Source of the DNA: Belliella filtrata
GTDB lineage: Bacteria; Bacteroidota; Bacteroidia; Cytophagales; Cyclobacteriaceae
NCBI RefSeq assembly: GCF_022549775.1
Contig: NZ_JAKZGP010000010.1
Span: forward strand, 34,332 to 98,331
Direction: 5' to 3'
DNA: 64,000 nt
A program made the position numbers and the translations under genes. Numbering within the stretch: position 1 is the stretch's first letter; each line of letters starts with the position of its first letter. The notes under the pieces were generated by a model. That model was not told the origin of the DNA. It worked only from the letters and a program-made list of their open reading frames with translations, and did not search any database. Shown here one piece after another: positions 34,656 through 43,368 of this stretch.

Positions 34656-36254
34656 ATGAAAAAGCAATTTACTTTACTGATTATACCGCTTTGTTCCTTG
34701 TTTTTCCTGCCTCTGCTGTATGGTCAGGAGAAAATGGATCCTGTCCTTTCCGAAGGTTTTGGCGAGCCAGCTGTCATCTATGTTGAAATCAAAAGCAGAA
34801 ATCCTGTATCGGCCATAAAAATGACGATTTGGGAACATTACTTAGATAGAGATACAGGAATTCCAGAGCCTGAAGTCTTACTCGTAGAGCCATCAGAGGG
34901 GAATGTTTTTGCTGGGACCTTAGGATCATTTACCTACAACTTGACCACCCCTTCATTAAAAGAAAAAGCATACCTAAGTATAAGTGAGGGTAAGAGATTG
35001 CTTTGGGATAGATTCCATGTTTTCCCAGGAGATACTGTGAAGGTTGTCTTCGACATGGATCACCTGAAGGTTTTGTTCCTAGGTCCAGATGCAGCAAGTT
35101 ACAGATGCCAACATGAACTTGCAGTGGCAAAAGACAGCTACCACAAATCATTACAGCCTGTAATGTTCACTGCGGATCAAACAGCTTTGTTATCGCATGG
35201 AAACAATGAAGAGCTTTACCATTCAGCCAAGGATAATGCTGATGAGGACTTGCACAAACTCATGAAGTTCATTCAGACTACCGAAGATAAATTGGACTTG
35301 GTGAAAGAAAAGTTTGACCAAAAAGTGCTTGACCATCCCGGATTTAGGGTGATAGAAAACTATAAGGACTTAATTCCACCTGACTTTTCCCTTCTTCTCC
35401 AAGCAGACCTGACTGGAGAAGTACAACAAATGAAATTAGCTGCATTCAATAGGTTAGCTACAAAACATGATGGTTTCAAAGAAATTTATGAAAATGATAT
35501 CCAATCACTCAACAAGGACTTTTTTCCAGTCCCCATAGTAGTACAGTCATCAGAATACCTCAACTACTTGTTGGAAATTGTAAAATCAAATTACAAGATG
35601 AGGGAGGGACCACTAGATAGCTTGTTGTTAACTTATCCTTCACCAATAAAGGACATTTTAGTAGCCAAATTCTATGTTAAATATCACCGAAGCATAGAAG
35701 ATATTGATGCCCGATTATCATCAGTTTTAGGACAATTGTCAGAACAATGGGTAATTGATGAATTGACAACATTGCTAAGAAGCAAGCAAAAAGGTGCTCC
35801 TTTTAAAGATGTATTGTTAGTAAATCAGCAAGGAGAACCATTTTTTATAAGTGAATTGAAAAACAAAGCGGTATTCATTGACTTTTGGTTCACAGGTTGT
35901 AAAGCATGCATAAATTTTTATGAAACCTCAATTAAACCGCTTGAGACCAAATTGAAGGATAATCAAGAGGTGGTATTTGTCTCTATCAATGTAGATAGAA
36001 ACAAAAGTACCTGGGAGAAAAGTGTTGAAACTGGCAGATATACTTCACCTGAGGCAATCAACCTTTATATAGGTGAGCAACGAGAAGAACTGTTAAGCCA
36101 TTACCACATCAATGCCTTTCCCTCCCAGATCCTATTAGATAAACAAGGAAATCTCTACAGAGCAGGTAACCTTCCAAAGTCAGTAGATGAATTAGAAGAG
36201 CTCATTAATAAAACCCTGATAGAAGGTGATCCAGAAAATAAATCCATGAAATAA
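34656..36254 (+). CDS. TlpA-like thioredoxin-domain exported protein
   Basis: A 532-residue protein with an N-terminal signal peptide (FTLLIIPLCSLFFLPLLYGQ). The first ~380 residues are a mainly helical domain typical of Bacteroidota redoxins; the last ~140 form a thioredoxin fold with FIDFWFTGCKACINFYE (active-site CxxC as CKAC), FVSINVDRN and the cis-Pro loop INAFPSQILL. It should act in the periplasm as a thiol-disulfide reductase. It is the first gene of a likely operon with SusC 10 bases downstream, then SusD. A partner for maturing the Cys-containing DUF6520 peptide nearby is possible. Confidence 0.88.
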   Translation: MKKQFTLLIIPLCSLFFLPLLYGQEKMDPVLSEGFGEPAVIYVEIKSRNPVSAIKMTIWEHYLDRDTGIPEPEVLLVEPSEGNVFAGTLGSFTYNLTTPSLKEKAYLSISEGKRLLWDRFHVFPGDTVKVVFDMDHLKVLFLGPDAASYRCQHELAVAKDSYHKSLQPVMFTADQTALLSHGNNEELYHSAKDNADEDLHKLMKFIQTTEDKLDLVKEKFDQKVLDHPGFRVIENYKDLIPPDFSLLLQADLTGEVQQMKLAAFNRLATKHDGFKEIYENDIQSLNKDFFPVPIVVQSSEYLNYLLEIVKSNYKMREGPLDSLLLTYPSPIKDILVAKFYVKYHRSIEDIDARLSSVLGQLSEQWVIDELTTLLRSKQKGAPFKDVLLVNQQGEPFFISELKNKAVFIDFWFTGCKACINFYETSIKPLETKLKDNQEVVFVSINVDRNKSTWEKSVETGRYTSPEAINLYIGEQREELLSHYHINAFPSQILLDKQGNLYRAGNLPKSVDELEELINKTLIEGDPENKSMK

Positions 36255-36264
36255 ATCGACAGTT

Positions 36265-39200
36265 ATGAATAATAGAATTTTACAAATATTGATGTTATTA
36301 TGTTTTATGACCTCATTTTCCACCTGGGCACAGCAGGAGGAAACTTTCTCCGTCAAAGGAGTTGTACTCACAGGAGAAAGTAAGCAGGTTCTTCCAGGAG
36401 CAATAATCCTGTTTGGTGATAAAGAAGAAGCTACCATCACTGATTCGGAAGGAAAGTTTGTCTTCAAACAACCAGCAGGGGAAGTTCGGTTAGAAATCAA
36501 GTACTTAGGCTATGAATCGAAGTTTCTTGACATCGTCGTACCCACAGCCGAAGATCTAATCATTACCATGAATGAAGATGGGATGTCACTCGATGCAGTA
36601 GAAATTGTATCTACAGGTTACCAGCAACTACCAAAAGAAAGGGCAACAGGTTCATTTGTGCAGATTGATAATGAATTAGTGAACCGAAGAATCAGTACAA
36701 ACATTTTGGATAGACTAGAAGATGTTACACCTGGCTTGATTTTCAACAGGACTCCAAGTGATGGTTCTGATCCCATCAGTATAAGAGGAAGAGGAACCTT
36801 GTTTGCCAATACACAACCATTGATAATCATTGATAATTTCCCATATGATGGCCCATTAGAAAGCATCAATCCCAATGATGTAGAGTCTATCACAGTGCTT
36901 CGAGATGCAGCGGCAGCCTCTATCTGGGGAGCTAGAGCTGGCAATGGTGTGATTGTTATTACAACAAAACTAGGAAGAAATAATCAGCCGATTTCAGTTT
37001 CAGTCAACTCTAATATTACGGTAACAGAAGTTCCTGATTTATATTATCGTCCAAGAATGCCAATAGGTGACTTCATTGATGTGGAAAGGGATCTTTTTCA
37101 ACAAGGATATTATAATAACCAGGAAAACGCTGCCACAAGACCACGATTATCTCCTATGGTTGAATCACTAATAGCCCATAGAGATGGATTACTTAGTGAA
37201 AATGAACTCAATGCAAGAATAGATGCCTTTCGAAATAGAGATTTAAGAAGGGATTTAGAGCACTATTATTATCAAAACAGTATTAACCAACAATATTCAG
37301 CAGAAGTTAGCGGAGGCTCTCAGCAACATCGCTATATTTTTTCGGCAGGATATGATAATAACACCTCTTCGATAAGAGATAATGGTAGCGATAGGATAAC
37401 CCTTAATGCAAGAAATAACTGGAAGTTTCTTAACAATAAGCTTCAAGTTAATATTGGAGCTTACATTGTTCACGGGAGTACTTATTCGCATACAGGGACA
37501 CCCAGTGGATATGCATATGATCAACTTGCAGATCAAGCAGGTAACCCTCTTCCGATAACAGGCATACATAGTCAAAGGTATATAGCATCTCAAGCAGGCA
37601 TGGGGTTGCTGGATTGGAATTATGTTCCGCTACAAGAAATAGGTATCCTGGATAATACGTCCAAAAACACAGATTATCGAATCAATACTTCATTAGGATA
37701 TGAAATCATCCCTGGACTAAATGCTGAAATACAACATCAGTATTGGCAAAATGATGCCTTAAATAGAAATCACCTGCCTTTAGCATCCTATGATATGCGG
37801 AACTTGATCAACACTTATACTCAAGTATTGCCAGATGGAACATTGTCCAGACCCATACCTGTTGGTGGAAGGTTGGGGCTAGGAGTTACAAATGCCTATA
37901 GCAATAATCTAAGAGGACAATTAAGGTATTCAAAAAATATCAAAGGTAGGCATGATATCAATGCTGTAGGTGGTTATGAAATCAAAGACGGTCAAACAGA
38001 AATCAATAATACAACCTATTACGGGTATGATGATGCCATAGGCATAAGCACGCCAGTGGATTACACTACCCTCTTCAGAAGTTATGTCAATCCATCTGCA
38101 ACGAATGCTATACCAGCTGGGATGGGGCACAGTGGGATAATAGATCGGTTTTTATCCTACTATGTAAATGCAACATATTCCTTAGACAACACTTTTCAGT
38201 TATCCCTTAGTACCAGAAAAGACCAATCTAATCTATTTGGGGTGGAAACCAATATGAGAGGGGTTCCCCTTTGGTCTGCTGGTGCAGGTTGGACATTGAG
38301 TAATATGAAGTTCTATAATTTTGGCTCTCTACCCTACTTGAAGTTAAAATACACTTATGGTTATAATGGGAATATAGATAGAAGCTTAAGCGCATTTACT
38401 ACGGCAGCTTTTGTAAGTAGAAATCTACTAATTCCAGGTTTGCCCTATGCTCAAATCATTAACCCCCCAAACCCTGATTTAAGATGGGAAAGAATGAAAA
38501 TTTCAAACATCGCTTTAGATTTTGAGACCAAAGAAGGAAGACTTTATGGCAGTGTAGAAATGTATACAAAGACTGGAATTGATTTGATTGGGGACGCTCC
38601 TTTTCCAGCTGCATCAGGTCAATCAAGGGTACGTGGAAACTTTGCTGATACAAGAACAAAAGGTGTTGATGTGTCATTATCTAGTGTGAATGTTAAGAAC
38701 AGAGATTTTGAATGGAAGTCAGACTTCATGTATAGTCATGTCAGTGATGAAGTAGTTTCATATCAGGTGACAACCTCCGTGGCTAATTACTTGGGTAGCT
38801 CATCTGGTACTATTGTACCCTTGGAAGGTAGACCGCTTATCTCTGTCTATTCATATGAATGGGCAGGATTAGATCCCACTAATGGGCAACCAATGGGTTT
38901 TTTGGATGGCGAACCTAGTACAAATTACAGTGGCATCATTGGAGCGACATCGGCAGATGACCTTGTTTTTCATGGTTCTGCAAGGCCGACACATTTTGGG
39001 GCATTGAGAAATACCTTTCGGTATAAAGAGTTCTCGCTTTCTATGAATATCAGTTACCGATTGGGATATCATTATAGAAGGGAGTCGATCAACTACAATT
39101 CTTTGCTTTCAGGAGTAATCGGCCATGGCGACTACATCAATAGATGGCAGAGTCCAGGAGATGAAACAGCAACCAATATCCCTGGGATTCCCAATGCAAT

Positions 39201-39462
39201 CAATAACCAAAGACAAACCTTCTACCAGTTTTCAGCTGCACTTGTAGAGCCAGGAGACCATATCAGGTTTCAAGATGTTAGGATATCCTATGTTCTTGAT
39301 AAAAAGACTTTCCCCAATCTACCCTTCAAAAGAGCTGAAGTCTATAGTTACATTAACAACATAGGCATACTGTGGAAAGCTAGTGATGATTTGCTAGACC
39401 CAGATTTCAGATCCAGTAGGCCCCTAAGAAGTATTGCTTTCGGACTTAGACTTGATTTATAA
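36265..39462 (+). CDS. SusC/RagA-family TonB-linked outer membrane transporter
   Basis: A 1065-residue outer membrane protein. The signal peptide ends at WAQQ, followed by a CarboxypepD-reg-like domain (VKGVVLTGESKQVLPGAIIL to LEIKYLGYES), a plug with IRGRGTLFANTQPLIIIDNF and the SusC signature SITVLRDAAAASIWGARAGN then GVIVITTK, and a long beta-barrel ending in FGLRLDL. SusC proteins import glycans, peptides or other nutrients through a barrel capped by the SusD lipoprotein, powered by TonB. The substrate is not evident; with no glycoside hydrolase nearby and a thioredoxin upstream, a peptide-type substrate is plausible. Confidence 0.93.
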   Translation: MNNRILQILMLLCFMTSFSTWAQQEETFSVKGVVLTGESKQVLPGAIILFGDKEEATITDSEGKFVFKQPAGEVRLEIKYLGYESKFLDIVVPTAEDLIITMNEDGMSLDAVEIVSTGYQQLPKERATGSFVQIDNELVNRRISTNILDRLEDVTPGLIFNRTPSDGSDPISIRGRGTLFANTQPLIIIDNFPYDGPLESINPNDVESITVLRDAAAASIWGARAGNGVIVITTKLGRNNQPISVSVNSNITVTEVPDLYYRPRMPIGDFIDVERDLFQQGYYNNQENAATRPRLSPMVESLIAHRDGLLSENELNARIDAFRNRDLRRDLEHYYYQNSINQQYSAEVSGGSQQHRYIFSAGYDNNTSSIRDNGSDRITLNARNNWKFLNNKLQVNIGAYIVHGSTYSHTGTPSGYAYDQLADQAGNPLPITGIHSQRYIASQAGMGLLDWNYVPLQEIGILDNTSKNTDYRINTSLGYEIIPGLNAEIQHQYWQNDALNRNHLPLASYDMRNLINTYTQVLPDGTLSRPIPVGGRLGLGVTNAYSNNLRGQLRYSKNIKGRHDINAVGGYEIKDGQTEINNTTYYGYDDAIGISTPVDYTTLFRSYVNPSATNAIPAGMGHSGIIDRFLSYYVNATYSLDNTFQLSLSTRKDQSNLFGVETNMRGVPLWSAGAGWTLSNMKFYNFGSLPYLKLKYTYGYNGNIDRSLSAFTTAAFVSRNLLIPGLPYAQIINPPNPDLRWERMKISNIALDFETKEGRLYGSVEMYTKTGIDLIGDAPFPAASGQSRVRGNFADTRTKGVDVSLSSVNVKNRDFEWKSDFMYSHVSDEVVSYQVTTSVANYLGSSSGTIVPLEGRPLISVYSYEWAGLDPTNGQPMGFLDGEPSTNYSGIIGATSADDLVFHGSARPTHFGALRNTFRYKEFSLSMNISYRLGYHYRRESINYNSLLSGVIGHGDYINRWQSPGDETATNIPGIPNAINNQRQTFYQFSAALVEPGDHIRFQDVRISYVLDKKTFPNLPFKRAEVYSYINNIGILWKASDDLLDPDFRSSRPLRSIAFGLRLDL

Positions 39463-39536
39463 ATGGCTCTTAGTATACCAAGTTTGTATTCAGTCATAAG
39501 CTTAAATCTATACTTTATAATCAAATATTTAATGCA

Positions 39537-40874
39537 ATGAAAAAAAATCATCAGATCATAATCGCTATATCAGTCTTCCTTATTTTATCCCTAATGGGAT
39601 GTGAAGGATTTCTGGATGAAAAGCCTACAAAAGATATTGTTGTGCCTAATTCTTTAGATGCACTAGAAGCAATTTTAGATAACCATGCAGATTTAAATAG
39701 AGGACTTACACTTCCTTTAATTTGTGCGGATGATTATGTAACAACCTTGGCAGGTCTTGCTGTATATACTCCTCAATGGCAAAGAAATGCTTATCTATGG
39801 CAAGAAAGCCCCTTCAGTCCAGATGAAACTGTTTCGGAATGGAGTTGGCCTTATAAGCAAGTCTTTTATGCTAATGTTGTTTTGGATGAACTTGAAAGAA
39901 TTCAAGATAAGGACGCTCCCAGAGAGGCTGCAATTAGAGGAGCAGCCTACTTCTTTAGGGCTTGGGGATATTACAATTTATCACAAGTATTTTTACCTGG
40001 ATATTCATCCCCATTAAGTGCAAATGAGGATTATAGCATCCCTATGAAACAGGTGCCGGGCATTGAAGTTCCTTTCACCATGGGCACTGTTAATGAAGTC
40101 TACGAGCAAATATTGGATGATTTAGCAATGGCAATGGAATTATTACCAGAAACCTCTCAGTACCCAACACGACCTACGAAACTTATGGTAAAATCGTTGC
40201 TGGCAAGGATTTATTTATCCATGGAAGAATATGAGCTTGCTTTGTTTTACGCTGATCAAGCTTTACAATATCCCCATAGCTTAATGGATTATAATGAGAT
40301 TGAAAACCAAATTAATCCCTTTGCTCAATTTAATGAGGAGGTAATCTTTCATGCCGTAATGTTGCAGTACACCTTAAATGTTGTTCCAACTACATTAATA
40401 GAACCAACGCTTTATGGGTCCTATGCAGTTGATGATTTAAGAAAAGACCTGTTTTTCACCATTCGTGCGAATGGAAATGTCAATTTCACTGGAAGCTATG
40501 CAGGTAATTTCGAGACCTTCTGTGGTTTAGCTTTCAACGAGATTTACCTAATCAGCTCGGAAAGTAAGGCAAGACTTGGAGATATCCAAGGAGCGATTGC
40601 TGATCTCAACACACTTTTAATAAAAAGACATTTACCTGGATTCGAGGTATTTGAAACCAGTGAAATAGATGTTTTGCTTGGAAAAATTATTGATGAAAGA
40701 AGAAAAGAATTGGTATTTAGAGGTTTGAGATGGTCTGATCTTCGAAGGATAAATTTAGATGAAAGATTTCAAAAAGTATTGAAAAGAGAAATTGATGGAG
40801 TAGAATATACCCTTGATCCAAATTCATCAAGATACATTTTTCCAATCCCACCAAGAGAACAAGCATTCAATTAA
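39537..40874 (+). CDS. SusD/RagB-family nutrient-binding lipoprotein
   Basis: A 445-residue lipoprotein with lipobox LSLMGCEGF (Cys22) and the SusD start FLDEKPTKDIVVPNSLDALE. Tetratricopeptide-like helices follow, including AAIRGAAYFFRAWGYYNLSQ, and the end is RRKELVFRGLRWSDLRRINL with SRYIFPIPPREQ. It sits on the cell surface as the lid of the SusC barrel encoded 74 bases upstream. A terminator at 40880 closes the operon. Confidence 0.93.
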   Translation: MKKNHQIIIAISVFLILSLMGCEGFLDEKPTKDIVVPNSLDALEAILDNHADLNRGLTLPLICADDYVTTLAGLAVYTPQWQRNAYLWQESPFSPDETVSEWSWPYKQVFYANVVLDELERIQDKDAPREAAIRGAAYFFRAWGYYNLSQVFLPGYSSPLSANEDYSIPMKQVPGIEVPFTMGTVNEVYEQILDDLAMAMELLPETSQYPTRPTKLMVKSLLARIYLSMEEYELALFYADQALQYPHSLMDYNEIENQINPFAQFNEEVIFHAVMLQYTLNVVPTTLIEPTLYGSYAVDDLRKDLFFTIRANGNVNFTGSYAGNFETFCGLAFNEIYLISSESKARLGDIQGAIADLNTLLIKRHLPGFEVFETSEIDVLLGKIIDERRKELVFRGLRWSDLRRINLDERFQKVLKREIDGVEYTLDPNSSRYIFPIPPREQAFN

Positions 40875-40879
40875 GAAAG

Positions 40880-40908
40880 AAAGAGGCTGCAAAAATTGCA
40901 GCCTCTTT
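40880..40908. terminator. Bidirectional terminator between SusD and the DUF6520 gene
   Basis: AAAGAGGCTGC-AAAAATT-GCAGCCTCTTT is a perfect 11-base stem between convergent genes, so it can serve both. Confidence 0.85.
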
Positions 40909-40934
40909 ACTAAAACTAATAAAGTCATGAAAAA

Positions 40935-41231
40935 CTACAATTCGATTGGTTCTAGATCTTCATTTAACAAAACAAATCTTCTCTCGATGTCTCCAATTGG
41001 ATTGCTCATCGTTGAAGAAGGTTGGTCATAAGTACAATGTTGAGCTTCTTCATCTTCTACACATAAGTAGTCTTGACCAAGCTGAGCTGAAGTAACATCA
41101 TACCACTCACTACCATCAGGAGACCCGAATTCGCTTTGAAATGGTGAATCGTGCGGCATATTAAATGCGAATGCCGCAAACGCTGTTAGTATAAAAACTA
41201 ACAATGGTACTCTGTTTTTTAATGTATTCAT
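40935..41231 (-). CDS. DUF6520-family exported small protein
   Basis: A 98-residue protein from ATG 41231 (MNTLKNRVPLLVFILTAFAA). The start is fixed by an AGGAGAAC ribosome-site-like stretch just upstream; the longer frame to 41351 has no coding character. A signal peptide is followed by a short acidic mature part with the DUF6520 pattern GSPDGSEWYDVT and two cysteines (YLCVEDEEAQHCTYDQPSS). Its role is unknown. Beside the MauE/DoxX membrane protein and opposite the thioredoxin gene, a disulfide-bonded exported product is likely. Confidence 0.85.
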   Translation of the reverse strand: MNTLKNRVPLLVFILTAFAAFAFNMPHDSPFQSEFGSPDGSEWYDVTSAQLGQDYLCVEDEEAQHCTYDQPSSTMSNPIGDIERRFVLLNEDLEPIEL

Positions 41232-41425
41232 AATGTTCTCCTTTTTTTGACAATCAAAAAAGACAGTAAAAACGTTTGAGGTTAAAGTGCCTACTCTTAT
41301 AAGGGTTTTCGGCTTTCCCCTTTCTGCTGCCAGGTTGCGATGTGGATCCAAACACAGTTCATCACCTCCTTAGAATCAGACAGTATTTTTATAATATTTC
41401 TATTTTTGTTCTTTGTTTTTGTACT

Positions 41426-41860
41426 TCATTTTTCATTTGCTATCAGCAAGCCTATCATGGCTAGGAGCAATAAGCTCAGGTTAATATAGAAATGAGCTTC
41501 CCAGCCTACATACTCAAGGATACCAGCGCAACCACAAGGAACCCTTTCAAATGCCTCTACCCATACCAGTCCAACATAAGTAGTAAAGGCACTCATCAAT
41601 GCTATCGATCCCATAAACCCCAATACTCGTGTCTTTAAGTTGATAAGTAAAATGGCTAAAAGCACTTCAACCAAGGGAACGATGATACTCACATACGCTC
41701 CTATCGCATTGGGAAATGGCTGGTTGAGGATTGCTCCTCTAAAGCTCTGGTAAGCCACCAACTTTCCTACCCCAGTATAAGTCCACATAACTATAAGTGT
41801 CCAAAGGATGATATGGGCTATCCATTTTCTTGAGATCATATAGTATCTGTAGCGCAACAT
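41426..41860 (-). CDS. MauE/DoxX-like redox-associated membrane protein
   Basis: A 144-residue protein with four membrane segments (IILWTLIVMWTYTGVGKLVAY, VSIIVPLVEVLLAILLI, FMGSIALMSAFTTYVGLVWV, INLSLLLLAMIGLLIA) and a CGCAG cysteine motif in the loop before the last segment. The MauE/DoxX group is thought to pass electrons across the membrane for thiol chemistry. It lies upstream of and on the same strand as the DUF6520 gene, so both are probably co-expressed. A start at 41839 is also possible. Confidence 0.85.
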   Translation of the reverse strand: MLRYRYYMISRKWIAHIILWTLIVMWTYTGVGKLVAYQSFRGAILNQPFPNAIGAYVSIIVPLVEVLLAILLINLKTRVLGFMGSIALMSAFTTYVGLVWVEAFERVPCGCAGILEYVGWEAHFYINLSLLLLAMIGLLIANEK

Positions 41861-42341
41861 TTTTGTGTTATCTTATCTAATTTTTTACCGGATTATTCAC
41901 TTGATTTTTAATTGATTATTGATTGAAGTTAGGGGTAAATGAAATGGCTGAAAAATTATCGTGTGGTTAATTTCTATGATTTCCTACATAAGGTCTGTGG
42001 GAAGCTTATTTGGGAAATGGAAGAAATTAATTGGTTATTTATTTGGAAAAATCAATAATTATGATATGATTTTGAGGTTAAGAAGTGGGTTCTGGGGTTT
42101 GTTGCTATGAAATAGTTCTAAAAAAATGTGTGATTTATAGCAGGACTTTCTGTAAACTTATCATCAGTGGGAATGCTATTTTTTTCCAAATAAGGTCTTA
42201 ATGGAGGTTTATACGGCAAATGATAGCAATTAATTGCCTGATTATTTGGATAATTCAATATTCAATTTGAATTTAAAACTTGGTTACAAGGACTGGTTAT
42301 GAATTTTTGAGATGCTCTTGAACCATTTTATATGTATACAC
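41861..42341. other. Divergent intergenic region
   Basis: About 480 bases between the MauE-like gene and the Crp-like gene, very AT-rich. It must carry both promoters. No operator symmetry or small gene stood out. Confidence 0.4.
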
Positions 42342-42926
42342 ATGAGAAAATTTAAATGGACAAAAACATTGAAAAAGGACTTTGATCACCTGATAAGCCT
42401 GAAAGAGGAAGACTACGAATCACTCCTCCCCTATATCAACATAAGGAAATATAAGAAAGGTGAAATCATCAGGAGTATGGGGGAGTATGAGCTAAATGCA
42501 CGTTATGTGAATAAAGGCTGGGTTGCAGAGCAATGGCCCGCAACTTCTGGAAGAGATTATAGGATTAGAATTTTTGGTCCAGGAAAAATAGCCTCTGACA
42601 TGGATGCATTTTTCCATCAAAAGAAATCCCAATCATACATCAAAGCCATTACCTATGTGAGTACTTTTGAATTACCCAGAGAAAAAGAAAATACCTTACT
42701 TCAAGAACATCCTATTTTTTTAGAATTGGCTAGTAAAATCAATAGGATGATGTATGAAGACTCAGTGTCTTGGAGTAAATTGAAAGAGCTTCCTATTGAT
42801 GAAGGTTTGAGAAAACTTAAATCAAACTATAGTGAGGAACGGACTTACCTATCCAACAAAGATTTAGCTTATATCTTTAAAACCAGTGTTGCAAATATTG
42901 TAAAAGTAAAAGGTGAGACTATTTGA
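42342..42926 (+). CDS. Crp/Fnr-like cyclic-nucleotide-binding-fold protein
   Basis: A 195-residue protein from ATG 42342 (MRKFKWTKTLKKDF). It has the cupin-like effector fold (NIRKYKKGEIIRSMGEYELN, ARYVNKGWVAEQW, RIRIFGPGKIASDMDAFFHQ) followed by helices and an HTH-like ERTYLSNKDLAYIFKTSVAN. Key cAMP-contact residues are not obvious, as in many Bacteroidota Crp-like proteins. It is the first of two Crp-type genes placed in tandem before rteC and the tra operon. Confidence 0.8.
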   Translation: MRKFKWTKTLKKDFDHLISLKEEDYESLLPYINIRKYKKGEIIRSMGEYELNARYVNKGWVAEQWPATSGRDYRIRIFGPGKIASDMDAFFHQKKSQSYIKAITYVSTFELPREKENTLLQEHPIFLELASKINRMMYEDSVSWSKLKELPIDEGLRKLKSNYSEERTYLSNKDLAYIFKTSVANIVKVKGETI

Positions 42927-43368
42927 AATTCTTTTGCCTCTTGTTTCTAGCAAGCGGGAAGTATGATTACTTTTTGATTGAGTTTTCATGTTTTGATAGA
43001 AAATATTTAAGCTAAATATGATGGATTTGACCTGTAAAAAAGGTTACTACCTGTTTTTCTTTTTGAGATGTTTTTGTCTTTATTCCATTGCCTAAATTAA
43101 ATGGGTGATTTAAATGCGTTGATTTTAGTTCTTAAACTATATTAATATTACTAAATCTATATGTGATTGTGTTTTTATTAGTTAAGATGGGGGTAAATGT
43201 CCATATTTTTTATTGATTCAGTAATTAATTGTCTATTTTCTTGATTTATTGATTTTTATTATACTACTTATTTGAGAATTTATTTTTAACCACCCTGATT
43301 TGTAGACCATTAACAATCAGGCTTATAAGCTTGTTTGCTGATTTTTTATAACCATTAAAACATAAAAG
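42927..43368. other. Intergenic region before the terpene synthase fusion gene
   Basis: About 440 AT-rich bases with no gene. An inverted repeat, CTGATTTGTAGACCATTAAC to AATCAG (about 43298-43321), lies 50-70 bases before the start and could be a regulatory or attenuator structure. Confidence 0.35.

Noticed and set aside
40935..41351. 138-residue form of the DUF6520 protein
   Set aside because: The signal peptide and the AGGAGA site place the start at 41231; the extra 40 residues have no coding character.
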